Shown one piece after another: positions 6,340-12,734 of a stretch of 15,286 nt of DNA. The position numbers and the translations under genes were made by a program. The notes below the pieces were generated by a model. The model ran no database searches, was not told the origin of the DNA, and saw nothing but the letters and a program-made list of their open reading frames with translations. Position 1 is the first letter of the stretch, and each line of letters starts with the position of its first letter. Origin of the DNA: WHSO01 sp050485485 (GTDB taxonomy: Bacteria; Pseudomonadota; Alphaproteobacteria; SMXQ01); assembly GCA_050485485.1 (NCBI GenBank), contig JBJHBM010000044.1, forward strand, positions 1 through 15,286. The letters are read 5' to 3'.

Positions 6340-6345
6340 CCTCCT
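6340..6345 (-). promoter_or_regulatory. Consensus Shine-Dalgarno of the hydrolase gene
   Basis: AGGAGG on the minus strand ends six bases before the ATG at 6333. It is the strongest ribosome binding site in the window and fixes this start, including the 18 residues that precede the twin-arginine motif. Confidence 0.85.
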
Positions 6346-6399
6346 GTTATGGCCCCCGCCGGAACGTCGTTCGTCCCGCTCCCGGCCCGGCCGTCACGT

Positions 6400-6429
6400 A
6401 CTAGAGCCGGGGGGGCATGCGCGAGTCAA
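6400..6429 (-). promoter_or_regulatory. Candidate promoter of the hydrolase gene
   Basis: On the minus strand TTGACT (6429-6424, 5 of 6) and TCTAGT (6405-6400, 4 of 6) are separated by 18 bp. The predicted 5' leader is about 60 bases and contains the consensus Shine-Dalgarno. This supports independent transcription from the cobT unit. Confidence 0.5.
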
Positions 6430-6508
6430 CGGCCCGGAACGCAAGCGCCGGCGACACGCGGCCGCCGACCCGGCCGCGATCATGGCGGCGGATTGTGACT
6501 GCAATATG

Positions 6509-6526
6509 GTTCACGAAGTCGTGAAC
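6509..6526. promoter_or_regulatory. Perfect operator-like palindrome GTTCACGA-AG-TCGTGAAC
   Basis: Two 8-bp arms (6509-6516 and 6519-6526) are perfectly complementary around a 2-bp centre, giving an 18-bp dyad of the size and shape of a dimeric repressor site. It lies between the cobT stop (32 bases away) and the hydrolase gene, about 80 bp upstream of that gene's candidate -35. The 2-base centre is too tight for an efficient RNA hairpin and there is no T-tract, so a protein-binding site is more likely than a terminator. The binding protein is unknown. Confidence 0.45.
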
Positions 6527-6558
6527 GGCGGGAGACGCGGCGCCCCGGAGCTTTGGCG

Positions 6559-8442
6559 TCAGCGGGCGGCGGCCCGGCCGCCGGCGCGGCCCCCCGCGCG
6601 CGCGCCCGTCCGTCCGTCGGACGGCGGAACGTAGTCCTCGTCGAACAGCTCGGAGAGCTTGTCCATCATGGTGCTGCCGAGCTGCTCGGCGTCCACGATG
6701 GTGACGGCGCGCTTGTAGTAGCGGGTAACGTCGTGGCCGATACCGATGGCCACCAGCTCGACCGGCGAATAGTTCTCGATCCACTCGATCACGCGCCGCA
6801 GGTGCTGCTCGAGATAGTTGCCGGGATTGACCGAGAGGGTCGAATCGTCCACCGGCGCGCCATCCGAGATCACCATCAGGATCCTGCGCTGCTCGGGCCG
6901 GCCGATCAGGCGGTTGTGCGCCCACATCAGCGCCTCGCCGTCGATGTTCTCCTTCAGCAGCCCCTCGCGCAGCATCAGGCCGAGGTGCTTGCGGGTGCGC
7001 CGCCACGGCGCGTCCGCCGCCTTGTAAACGATGTGGCGCAGGTCGTTGAGGCGCCCGGGGCGGCCCGGCTTGCCGGCGTTGAGCCACTTCTCGCGCGACT
7101 GGCCGCCCTTCCAGGCGCGTGTGGTGAAGCCCAGGATCTCGACCTTGACCGCGCAGCGCTCGAGCGTGCGCGCGAGGATGTCGGCGCTCATGGCGGCGAG
7201 CGTGATGGGCCGCCCGCGCATCGAGCCCGAATTGTCGATCAGCAGCGTCACCACCGTGTCGCGGAACTGCATCTCCTTCTCCTGCTTGTAGGAGAGGGGA
7301 TAGAGCGGGTTGGTGACGACCCGGTGCAGGCGCGCCGAATCCAGCATGCCCTCGTCGAGGTCGAACTCCCAGGCGCGCGACTGCTTCGCCATGAGCTGGC
7401 GCTGCAGGCGGTTGGCGAGACGCCCGATCACGCCCGAAAGGTGGGAGAGCTGGTTGTCGAGATGGAGGCGCAGTCGCGTCAGCTCCTGCTCGTCGCACAG
7501 GTCGCGCGCCTCCACCACCTCGTCGAAGGCGGTGGTGAAGGCGGTGTAGTCGGGGCGCTCGTTGGAGAGCGGCCCCTGCGGGCCCCAGCGGATGTCGGGG
7601 GGCAGGGTCTCGCCGTCGCCCATGCCCTCGGCGGTGTCCTCCATGGTCTCGTCGGACATGCCGCGCTCGCCGTCCTCGGCGTCGTCCATGGACTGCTCGC
7701 CGCGCGTCTCCATGGAATCGGACTCCTCCGAGTCCGTGCCCTCGGCCTCGGGGTCGGCGGTCTCGTCCTCGTCGGAATCGCCGTCGGCGTTGGCTTCCAG
7801 GTCCTCGTCGCCCTCGGCGTCGCCGAGCGCGAGGTCGGAGATGAACTTGTTGAGGGCGCGCGCGAACTCCTCTTGGTCCTCCATGGTCTCGCGCAGCGCC
7901 GCGAAGTCGTCGCCGGCGCGCTCCGTCACCCAGTTGCGCCACGAGTTGACGATGGAGCGGATGTTGTCGGGCGCCGCCTTGCCGGTGAGCTGCTCGCGCA
8001 CGATCAGGCCGATGACCTCGGGCACGGGGACGTTCTCGAACTCGTTGACGCGGTCGAAGCTCATCGCCTTGCAGCGGTCGGCGAGGGCGGCGTCGAGGTT
8101 CCGCGACACGCCCCTCATGCGGTTGGCGCCGATCGCCTCGTAGCGCGCCTGCTCGACCTCGTTGTAGATCTTCCGCGCGGTCTCGCCCGGGGGCATCTTG
8201 GAGGTGTGCAGCTTGTCGTCGTGGAAGCGCAGCTTGAGCGCCATCGAATCGGCGTGGCCGCGCAGCTTGGAGACCTCGTGGTCGGGGAGCGTGCGCGGCG
8301 GGGTCTGCAGGCGGACGTTGTTGCCGCGGATGCGCGGCGGGTCCGGCGTGAACTCGACCTCGAGCTCGCGCTGGTGCGACACCGCGCGCATGGTGGCGGC
8401 GGTGACGCGCCGGAATTCCTCGACGGGGTTGTCCTTGCTCAT
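6559..8442 (-). CDS. cobT: Cobaltochelatase subunit CobT
   Basis: The product is the 627-residue VWA subunit of the aerobic CobNST cobaltochelatase, which inserts Co2+ into hydrogenobyrinic acid a,c-diamide in cobalamin synthesis. An N-terminal CobT domain (to about residue 205) is followed by a strongly acidic Asp/Glu-rich linker (about 205-280). A second conserved region and a C-terminal von Willebrand A domain follow, whose MIDAS motif is seen as Asp403-x-Ser405-x-Ser407 in LLIDNSGSMRG, with a later VISDGAP loop. Length fits alphaproteobacterial CobT. The C-terminus ends in an unusual 18-residue Gly/Arg/Ala tail. It starts 37 bp after cobS on the same strand, with only a weak Shine-Dalgarno, consistent with co-transcription. 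CobN is not in the window. Confidence 0.96.
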   Translation of the reverse strand: MSKDNPVEEFRRVTAATMRAVSHQRELEVEFTPDPPRIRGNNVRLQTPPRTLPDHEVSKLRGHADSMALKLRFHDDKLHTSKMPPGETARKIYNEVEQARYEAIGANRMRGVSRNLDAALADRCKAMSFDRVNEFENVPVPEVIGLIVREQLTGKAAPDNIRSIVNSWRNWVTERAGDDFAALRETMEDQEEFARALNKFISDLALGDAEGDEDLEANADGDSDEDETADPEAEGTDSEESDSMETRGEQSMDDAEDGERGMSDETMEDTAEGMGDGETLPPDIRWGPQGPLSNERPDYTAFTTAFDEVVEARDLCDEQELTRLRLHLDNQLSHLSGVIGRLANRLQRQLMAKQSRAWEFDLDEGMLDSARLHRVVTNPLYPLSYKQEKEMQFRDTVVTLLIDNSGSMRGRPITLAAMSADILARTLERCAVKVEILGFTTRAWKGGQSREKWLNAGKPGRPGRLNDLRHIVYKAADAPWRRTRKHLGLMLREGLLKENIDGEALMWAHNRLIGRPEQRRILMVISDGAPVDDSTLSVNPGNYLEQHLRRVIEWIENYSPVELVAIGIGHDVTRYYKRAVTIVDAEQLGSTMMDKLSELFDEDYVPPSDGRTGARAGGRAGGRAAAR

Positions 8443-8479
8443 GGTTCGACGCTCGTGACTCGTGGGGCCGCGTTCCGCG

Positions 8480-9499
8480 TCAGGCGTTCTTGGCCTCGGG
8501 CTGGCCGCCGCGGGCCGATTCGGGAAGCTCCTCGCCGAAGCAGCGCTGGTAGTACTCCGCCACGGTGGCGCGTTCCATCTCGTCGCACTTGTTGAGGAAC
8601 GTCACGCGGAAGGCGTAGCCCACGTCGCCGAAGATGCGCGTGTTCTCGGCCCAGGTGATGACGGTGCGCGGCGACATGACCGTCGAGATGTCGCCCGCCA
8701 TGAAGCCCGCCCGCGTCAGGTCCGCGAGCGAGATCATGTTGGACACGGTCTCGCGGCCCTTCTTGTTGTCGTAGGTGGGCGACTTGGCCAGCACGATCTT
8801 CATCTCCTCCTCGTGCGGCAGGTAGTTGAGCGTCGCGATGATGTGCCAGCGGTCGAGCTGCCCCTGGTTGAGCTGCTGGGTGCCGTGGTAGAGGCCGGTG
8901 GTGTCGCCGAGGCCGACGGTGTTGGCGGTCGAGAACAGCCGGAAATAGGGATGCGGGCGGATCACCTTGTTCTGGTCCACCAGCGTGAGCCTGCCGTCCA
9001 CCTCGAGGACCCGCTGGATCACGAACATCACGTCGGGGCGGCCGGCGTCGTATTCGTCGAACACCAGCGCGGTCGGCGTCTGCAGCGCCCACGGCAGGAT
9101 GCCCTCGCGGTATTCGGTGACCTGCTGGCCGTCGCGCAGCACGATCGCGTCCTTGCCGAGCAGGTCGATGCGGCTGATGTGGCTGTCGAGGTTGACCCGC
9201 ACGCACGGCCAGTTGAGCCGCGCCGCCACCTGCTCGATGTGGGTGGACTTGCCGGTGCCGTGGTAGCCCTGGATCATGACCCGCCGGTTGTAGGCGAAGC
9301 CCGCCAGGATCGCGAGCGTGGTGTCGTGGTCGAAATGGTAGGCGTCGTCGAGGTCCGGGACGTACTCGCTGCGCTTGCTGAAGGCCGGCACGTTGAGGTC
9401 GGACTCGAGGCCGAAGACCTGGCGTACGGAAACTTCGATGTCTGGCTTTTCGAGGGGGTGGACCGGGGCGTGCGTGTCACTGTTGCTGGTGAGTGCCAT
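8480..9499 (-). CDS. cobS: Cobaltochelatase subunit CobS (AAA+ ATPase)
   Basis: The product is a 339-residue MoxR-like AAA+ ATPase that, with CobT, forms the chaperone-like motor which drives CobN to insert cobalt during aerobic B12 synthesis. The N-terminal CobS segment (VRQVFGLESDLNVPAFSKRS) is typical. Walker A is GYHGTGKST at residues 78-86 (Lys84). Walker B is ALVFDEYD with Asp148-Glu149. Sensor-like STANTVG and the later WAENTRIF region follow. Length is about normal for the family. The start at 9499 has an AAAAGG-type ribosome site. It lies 39 bp downstream of the J-domain gene and 37 bp upstream of cobT, in one probable operon. I see no cobalamin riboswitch upstream. Confidence 0.97.
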   Translation of the reverse strand: MALTSNSDTHAPVHPLEKPDIEVSVRQVFGLESDLNVPAFSKRSEYVPDLDDAYHFDHDTTLAILAGFAYNRRVMIQGYHGTGKSTHIEQVAARLNWPCVRVNLDSHISRIDLLGKDAIVLRDGQQVTEYREGILPWALQTPTALVFDEYDAGRPDVMFVIQRVLEVDGRLTLVDQNKVIRPHPYFRLFSTANTVGLGDTTGLYHGTQQLNQGQLDRWHIIATLNYLPHEEEMKIVLAKSPTYDNKKGRETVSNMISLADLTRAGFMAGDISTVMSPRTVITWAENTRIFGDVGYAFRVTFLNKCDEMERATVAEYYQRCFGEELPESARGGQPEAKNA

Positions 9500-9538
9500 A
9501 AAAACCTTTTCCGTCTTCTCGGGGTCGTTCTTTCGGCG

Positions 9539-10186
9539 CTACGGTCGGGCGCCGAGGCTCTGTTTCAGGGTCGCATAGGCCTGGTTAATCAATTTTAGCC
9601 GCTCTTCCGCCCCTTTGTCGCCCCCGTTGGCGTCGGGGTGATGGCGCTTGACCAGCTCCTTGTAGCGCGCCCTGAGGGCGGTCAGGGTGAGCGGCGGGAC
9701 CAGCTCCATGAGATCGAGGGCCTCCTGCTCGCGCAGCCGCGTACCTGAAACGTTCTTGTCGCGGCGTCGTTCCGAGCCGGCCCGCCCATTGGCGCCGGGC
9801 CCGTCGCCGCGGTCCCCGAACAGGCCGAAATCGTCGCGCATCCGGTCGAAGCGGTCGCGCGCGAAGGCGCCGCCGAGGCGGCCCAGCGGCCAGGTCGGGC
9901 GCCAGCCCACCACGTCCTCGCGGATCAGGGCCTCGATCTCGCGCTCGTCGCGTCCGGCGCAGAAGTTCCAGGCGCGGTTGTACGCCCGCACGTGGTCGAG
10001 GCAGAACCAGTAGTGCTCGCCGAGGCGGTCGGGGGCCATCGGCGCGCGATAGTCGCCGGCCTCGGCGCAGCCCGCGCGGTCGCACGGGCGCGCGGCGCCG
10101 TCGCGGCCCGGCCGGGATTGGGCAAAGGGGTCCGGCCGCCGGCGGCGCCGAGGCTCGGCGGTGTGGGATGCCGTTCTCCTGGGCAT
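9539..10186 (-). CDS. J-domain protein of the cobS-cobT cluster with CX4C...CX2H motif
   Basis: The product is a 215-residue DnaJ-like co-chaperone. The J-domain is C-terminal, about residues 157-215: LTLTALRARYKELVKRHHPDANGG style helices with the HPD motif at 183-185, which activates Hsp70 ATPase. The N-terminal half holds Cys35, Cys40, Cys62 and His65 (PCDRAGC ... YWFCLDHV), a likely zinc site, after a basic Arg-rich stretch. There is no Gly/Phe region or classical DnaJ zinc-finger domain, so it is not DnaJ itself. The ATG at 10186 is preferred over a TTG two codons earlier; no good Shine-Dalgarno is seen. The tight link to cobS (39 bp) suggests a role in folding or assembling the cobaltochelatase motor. 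That is inference, though such a J-protein beside cobS is, as I recall, a recurrent alphaproteobacterial arrangement. Confidence 0.9.
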   Translation of the reverse strand: MPRRTASHTAEPRRRRRPDPFAQSRPGRDGAARPCDRAGCAEAGDYRAPMAPDRLGEHYWFCLDHVRAYNRAWNFCAGRDEREIEALIREDVVGWRPTWPLGRLGGAFARDRFDRMRDDFGLFGDRGDGPGANGRAGSERRRDKNVSGTRLREQEALDLMELVPPLTLTALRARYKELVKRHHPDANGGDKGAEERLKLINQAYATLKQSLGARP

Positions 10187-10234
10187 GGTCAAAATATGCT
10201 GTCTCGGCGCGGCCGGCGCAAGGATCGGGTGCCG

Positions 10235-11155
10235 CTAGCCGGCGCCGCGCGCGCCCGCCCGCGCGATGACCGCGATCCCGGCCGCGATCAGGGCGAGGCC
10301 GACGGCATTGGCGGGCGTGATCGCCTCGCCCAGTGCGACCGCCGCCGCGACCACGCCCGCCGCCGGGATCGCGAGGCTCGCCATCGAGGTGGTGATGGCG
10401 GTGAGCGCGCGGTTGACCGTGATCCATGCCCACAGCGCGAAGGCGGTGGCGAACGGGCCGTTGTAGGCGAGCACCGCCCACAGCCGGGGGCCGGGCACGA
10501 TCTCGGCCGGGTCCTCGAGCAGGACGGCGAGCACGGCGACCGGCACCGCGCCCAGCAGCATCTGCCACGGCGCGAGCTGGAGCGGCGAGCACTCGAAACG
10601 GTGGCCGCGCACGTGCACGATGGCGACCGCCCATGCGAGCGACGCCGCGAGTAGCAGCGCGTTGCCCGCGAGCTGCGCCGGATCGCTCCAGTCGAACGCG
10701 AGCGGATTGAACAGCACCGCGATCCCGGCGACGCCGAGCGCGACCCCCGCGAGGCGCCCCGCCGTGAGCCGCTCGCCCATGAAGATCACGGCGAGCGGCA
10801 CCACCCAGATCGGGGTGGTATAGGCCAGGATCGCCGAGCGCCCGGCCTCGACCTCGGTCAGGCCGAGGTTGATGAGCGAGAGGTAGGCCGCGAGCTGCAG
10901 CACGCCCACCGACAGCACCACCGGCAGGTCGGCGCGGCCGGGCAGGCGCACCTCGCCGCGCGCCGCCAGCACCGCGAACAGGCAGGCGGCGCCGAGCAGC
11001 ATCCGCGCGAGCGCGAACAGGAGCGGCGGGATGTCCTCGAGCCCGACCTTCATCACCGGCCAGTTGGCGCCCCACACCACGACCACCGCCGCGAGCAGGG
11101 CCACGGCCGCGCGCGGGGACAGCGGCGGCCGCGCGCCGCCGCTCACGGCGCGCAT
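10235..11155 (-). CDS. DMT-superfamily (EamA) transporter
   Basis: The product is a 306-residue inner-membrane protein with about ten hydrophobic helices arranged as two EamA repeats (about residues 15-145 and 160-297). The first begins VVVVWGANWPVMKVGL and contains AGRSAILAYTTPIWVVPLAV, which closely fits the drug/metabolite exporter pattern; the second has the matching ITVNRALTAITTSMASLAIP. Substrate cannot be read from sequence; family members export amino acids, nucleosides or drugs. The stop is 48 bp upstream of the J-domain gene on the same strand, so it may be the first gene of the cob run. The start at 11155 lacks a Shine-Dalgarno; a GTG four codons later is a possible alternative. 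It is divergent from bolA. Confidence 0.9.
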   Translation of the reverse strand: MRAVSGGARPPLSPRAAVALLAAVVVVWGANWPVMKVGLEDIPPLLFALARMLLGAACLFAVLAARGEVRLPGRADLPVVLSVGVLQLAAYLSLINLGLTEVEAGRSAILAYTTPIWVVPLAVIFMGERLTAGRLAGVALGVAGIAVLFNPLAFDWSDPAQLAGNALLLAASLAWAVAIVHVRGHRFECSPLQLAPWQMLLGAVPVAVLAVLLEDPAEIVPGPRLWAVLAYNGPFATAFALWAWITVNRALTAITTSMASLAIPAAGVVAAAVALGEAITPANAVGLALIAAGIAVIARAGARGAG

Positions 11156-11194
11156 CCCGCGGGGGCCGGGACCGGATCGGGCGTGCGGAGAGGG

Positions 11195-11223
11195 GTGACG
11201 GAACGCGACGCGGACGCTAGCAT
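11195..11223 (+). promoter_or_regulatory. Candidate bolA promoter
   Basis: GTGACG (11195-11200) and TAGCAT (11218-11223) are 17 bp apart and each match 4 of 6 sigma-70 consensus bases. Initiation would fall near 11230, only a few bases before the ATG of the seven-codon ORF that overlaps the bolA start. Confidence 0.35.
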
Positions 11224-11229
11224 CGGCGG

Positions 11230-11259
11230 ATCATGGCCGATAACGCGAACCGATGACAA
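11230..11259 (-). promoter_or_regulatory. Candidate promoter of the DMT transporter gene
   Basis: On the minus strand TTGTCA (11259-11254, 5 of 6) and CATGAT (11235-11230, 4 of 6) are 18 bp apart. They lie 75 bp upstream of the transporter start and would overlap the bolA start codon on the other strand, implying mutually interfering divergent transcription. Support is only sequence matching. Confidence 0.3.
11233..11256 (+). CDS. Possible seven-codon leader ORF coupled to bolA
   Basis: ATG 11233 reads MADNANR and stops at TGA 11254-11256. The last bases form ATGA with the ATG of bolA at 11253. GGCGGA just before it could serve as a weak ribosome site, whereas bolA has none. This could be a translation-coupling leader or simply chance; no regulatory content is evident in the peptide. 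Confidence 0.25.
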   Translation: MADNANR

Positions 11260-11564
11260 TGCGCACGACGGACGATGCGCCCGCCGGCGCGGGCGAGGGC
11301 AGGGTGGCGACGGCGATCCGCGCCAAGCTCGCCCATGCCTTCGCGCCCGAGCGCCTGGTGCTCGAGGACGAATCGCGCCTGCATGCGGGCCATGCCGGGG
11401 CGCGCCCCGGCGGGGAGAGCCATTTCCGGCTCGAGATCGTGGCGCGGGCCTTCGCCGGCCTCTCCCGGGTCGAGCGCCAGCGCCGCATCCACGCGGTCCT
11501 GGCCGAGGAGCTGTCGGGCCCGGTCCACGCGCTCTCCATCGCCGCCCGGGCCCCCGGCGAATAG
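11253..11564 (+). CDS. bolA: BolA family protein
   Basis: The product is a small cytoplasmic protein of 103 residues. BolA proteins partner with monothiol glutaredoxins in Fe-S cluster handling and affect stress and morphology genes. The class II KH-like fold is recognisable from ESHFRLEIVARAFAGLSRVE, the RQRRIHAVLAEEL helix, and the C-terminal VHALSIAARAP, where the conserved HAL lies. His residues in LHAGHAG fit the variable loop that can ligate Fe-S. The ATG at 11253 or one two codons later are both possible. No Shine-Dalgarno is present, but a tiny ORF overlaps the start. It is divergent from the transporter-cob run; a BolA gene near dnaJ-like, cobS and cobT is a layout I recall from related bacteria. 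Confidence 0.92.
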   Translation: MTMRTTDDAPAGAGEGRVATAIRAKLAHAFAPERLVLEDESRLHAGHAGARPGGESHFRLEIVARAFAGLSRVERQRRIHAVLAEELSGPVHALSIAARAPGE

Positions 11565-11757
11565 CCCGCCGCCGCCGCCGCGCCGCCCGGTTCCGCCGGA
11601 CTCCCCTTGGTCCGTAGGGTCTTTTCGCGGGGAGGTTGCATCTGCTAACCTGTGACCGCTCAGAAAGATAAAATGTGGGAAATGGAGTCTTTCCTTCCCG
11701 CGATATAACGCGGCCGGGCCGTGGGCGGAACCAACAGCGGGCGTAAGGGGGGAGACC
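11565..11757. other. Relatively AT-rich intergenic region before the RHH gene
   Basis: After a GCC-repeat stretch behind bolA, bases 11636-11710 are clearly less GC-rich than the surroundings. They contain two -10-like hexamers, TAAAAT (11669-11674) and TATAAC (11704-11709). I found no well-spaced -35 for either. A small dyad CCGCG-ATATAA-CGCGG sits at 11698-11713. This is probably the promoter and leader region of the downstream gene, but no precise promoter can be supported. Confidence 0.4.
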
Positions 11758-12063
11758 GTGCATATCTGTAAAAACATCAATGTCGGGGACCGGCGGACCA
11801 GCATCCGCCTCGAGGAGGAGATGTGGGCGGCGGTGTACGAGCTGTGCCAGCGCGAGGGCATGACCGTCCACGAGCTGTGCTCGCTGATCGACCGCGTGCG
11901 CGGCGACAACAGCCTCACGGCCGCGCTCAGGATGTTCCTGGTGATGTACTACCGCGTGGCCGCCACCGATGCCGGCCACGCGAGCGCGGGCCACGGCGCG
12001 GCGGCCAACGGGCACGGCGCCGATCACTGGCGCCCGATCATCGCCCAGGTCTTCCAGAGCTGA
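11758..12063 (+). CDS. Small ribbon-helix-helix domain protein
   Basis: The product is a 101-residue protein whose residues 13-66 fit a ribbon-helix-helix fold of the type seen in small alphaproteobacterial proteins (Pfam RHH_4 style). The strand is RTSIRLEEEMWAAV, the first helix runs to ELCQREGM, and the second helix is SLTAALRMFLVMYYR. A Gly/Ala linker with His74, His79, His86 and His90 follows, then a short C-terminal amphipathic segment, WRPIIAQVFQS. RHH dimers usually bind DNA through the strand, so a regulatory role is likely but the target is unknown. The start is GTG at 11758, preceded by the very G-rich AAGGGGGGAG ribosome site; no in-frame ATG would keep the strand. It is convergent with the DUF2889 gene, 25 bp away. 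Confidence 0.85.
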   Translation: MHICKNINVGDRRTSIRLEEEMWAAVYELCQREGMTVHELCSLIDRVRGDNSLTAALRMFLVMYYRVAATDAGHASAGHGAAANGHGADHWRPIIAQVFQS

Positions 12064-12068
12064 GGCAT

Positions 12069-12088
12069 GCCGGCCGGTCCGGGCCGGC
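12069..12088. terminator. GC-rich hairpin between convergent genes
   Basis: GCCGGCC (12069-12075) pairs with GGCCGGC (12082-12088) around a 6-base loop, filling the 25-bp gap between two convergent stops. No T-tract follows in either direction, so it would be at best a weak or factor-assisted terminator. Confidence 0.4.
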
Positions 12089-12649
12089 CTACTTGGGACC
12101 GGTGTAGAACTCCGGGAAACGCTCGCGCACCAGCGGCCCGTCGGCGCGGAACGCATGGCAGGTGTCGAGGCGCGCGGGCTTGGCGCGCGCGGTGCCCTCG
12201 GCTTCCTCGCGCTTCTTCTGCGCGAGGCTCGGCCCCATCGTCTGATAGGCGACGGTGCCGATCGGCCCCAGCATCTCGACCAGGTGGACGCAGCCCCGGA
12301 CGCCGCCCAGGAGCTCGCGCACCCGCAGGTTCCAGCCGGGCTTGATGCGCTCGCCCACCAGCACCTGATAGGCGGGCGCGATGTCGGGGCAGACCTGATG
12401 CGGGCCGGCGTCGATGGCCGCGTCCACCGCGCGCACCGTCATGGTGTCGTCCACCGTGAGCCTGAGCCGCATGTCGTGGACCGGCGTGCCGGCCGTTACC
12501 TTGCCGCGCCACTGGTTGTCGAAGTCGTAGTCCTTGGTGTCGACCATGTGGCCCTCGATGTCCCACAGGCCGTCGTCGCGCCGGTAGCCGTCGAGGGTGA
12601 TGACGCGGCGGTGGCGCCGCGTGCGCGCGCCGGGTTCGGAAAGCGGCAT
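12089..12649 (-). CDS. DUF2889 domain-containing protein
   Basis: The product is a 186-residue protein matching the DUF2889 family along nearly its whole length. Motifs that I recognise are HRRVITLDGYRRDDGLWDIEGH near the N-terminus, DTKDYDFDNQWRG, HDMRLRLTVDD, DAGPHQVCPDIAPAYQ, the GGVRGCVHLVEMLGP block and a C-terminal CHAFRADGPLV. Conserved Cys and His in the last three blocks suggest a metal or catalytic site, but no biochemical function is known to me. No signal peptide or membrane segment is seen. The start at 12649 (MPLSEP) is chosen because GAGG lies six bases upstream and the family usually begins this way; an ATG at 12661 has no well-spaced site. A good promoter lies just upstream, so it is its own unit. 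Confidence 0.88.
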   Translation of the reverse strand: MPLSEPGARTRRHRRVITLDGYRRDDGLWDIEGHMVDTKDYDFDNQWRGKVTAGTPVHDMRLRLTVDDTMTVRAVDAAIDAGPHQVCPDIAPAYQVLVGERIKPGWNLRVRELLGGVRGCVHLVEMLGPIGTVAYQTMGPSLAQKKREEAEGTARAKPARLDTCHAFRADGPLVRERFPEFYTGPK

Positions 12650-12688
12650 GGCTGGCCTCATCCTGATTGCAGCGACAGAAGATCAAGG

Positions 12689-12718
12689 ACTATAGGGCCG
12701 CGCGCGCGGCGCTGACAA
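12689..12718 (-). promoter_or_regulatory. Sigma-70-like promoter of the DUF2889 gene
   Basis: On the minus strand TTGTCA (12718-12713, 5 of 6) and TATAGT (12694-12689, 5 of 6) are separated by 18 bp. This is the best promoter match in the window. The leader to the ATG at 12649 is about 30 bases. The spacer contains the perfect 14-bp palindrome GCCGCGCGCGCGGC. Confidence 0.7.
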
Positions 12719-12734
12719 CACGCCCGGGCTCGTC

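Noticed and set aside
6509..6526. The palindrome read as a cobT transcription terminator
   Set aside because: The 2-base centre is too small for a good hairpin loop and no T-tract follows on the minus strand.
6553..8595. A 680-codon open frame on the plus strand across cobT
   Set aside because: cobT on the minus strand is unambiguous (MIDAS motif, full-length family match). The plus-strand reading is a composition artefact with no domains.
9500..10234. Cobalamin riboswitch upstream of cobS
   Set aside because: The upstream gap to the J-domain gene is only 39 bp, and I see no B12-box-like element there or in the 48-bp gap before it.
9585..11075. A 496-codon minus-strand frame spanning the transporter and J-domain genes
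   Set aside because: It is out of frame with both recognised genes and gives Arg/Pro/Gly-rich translation. Two well-supported genes occupy the same strand.
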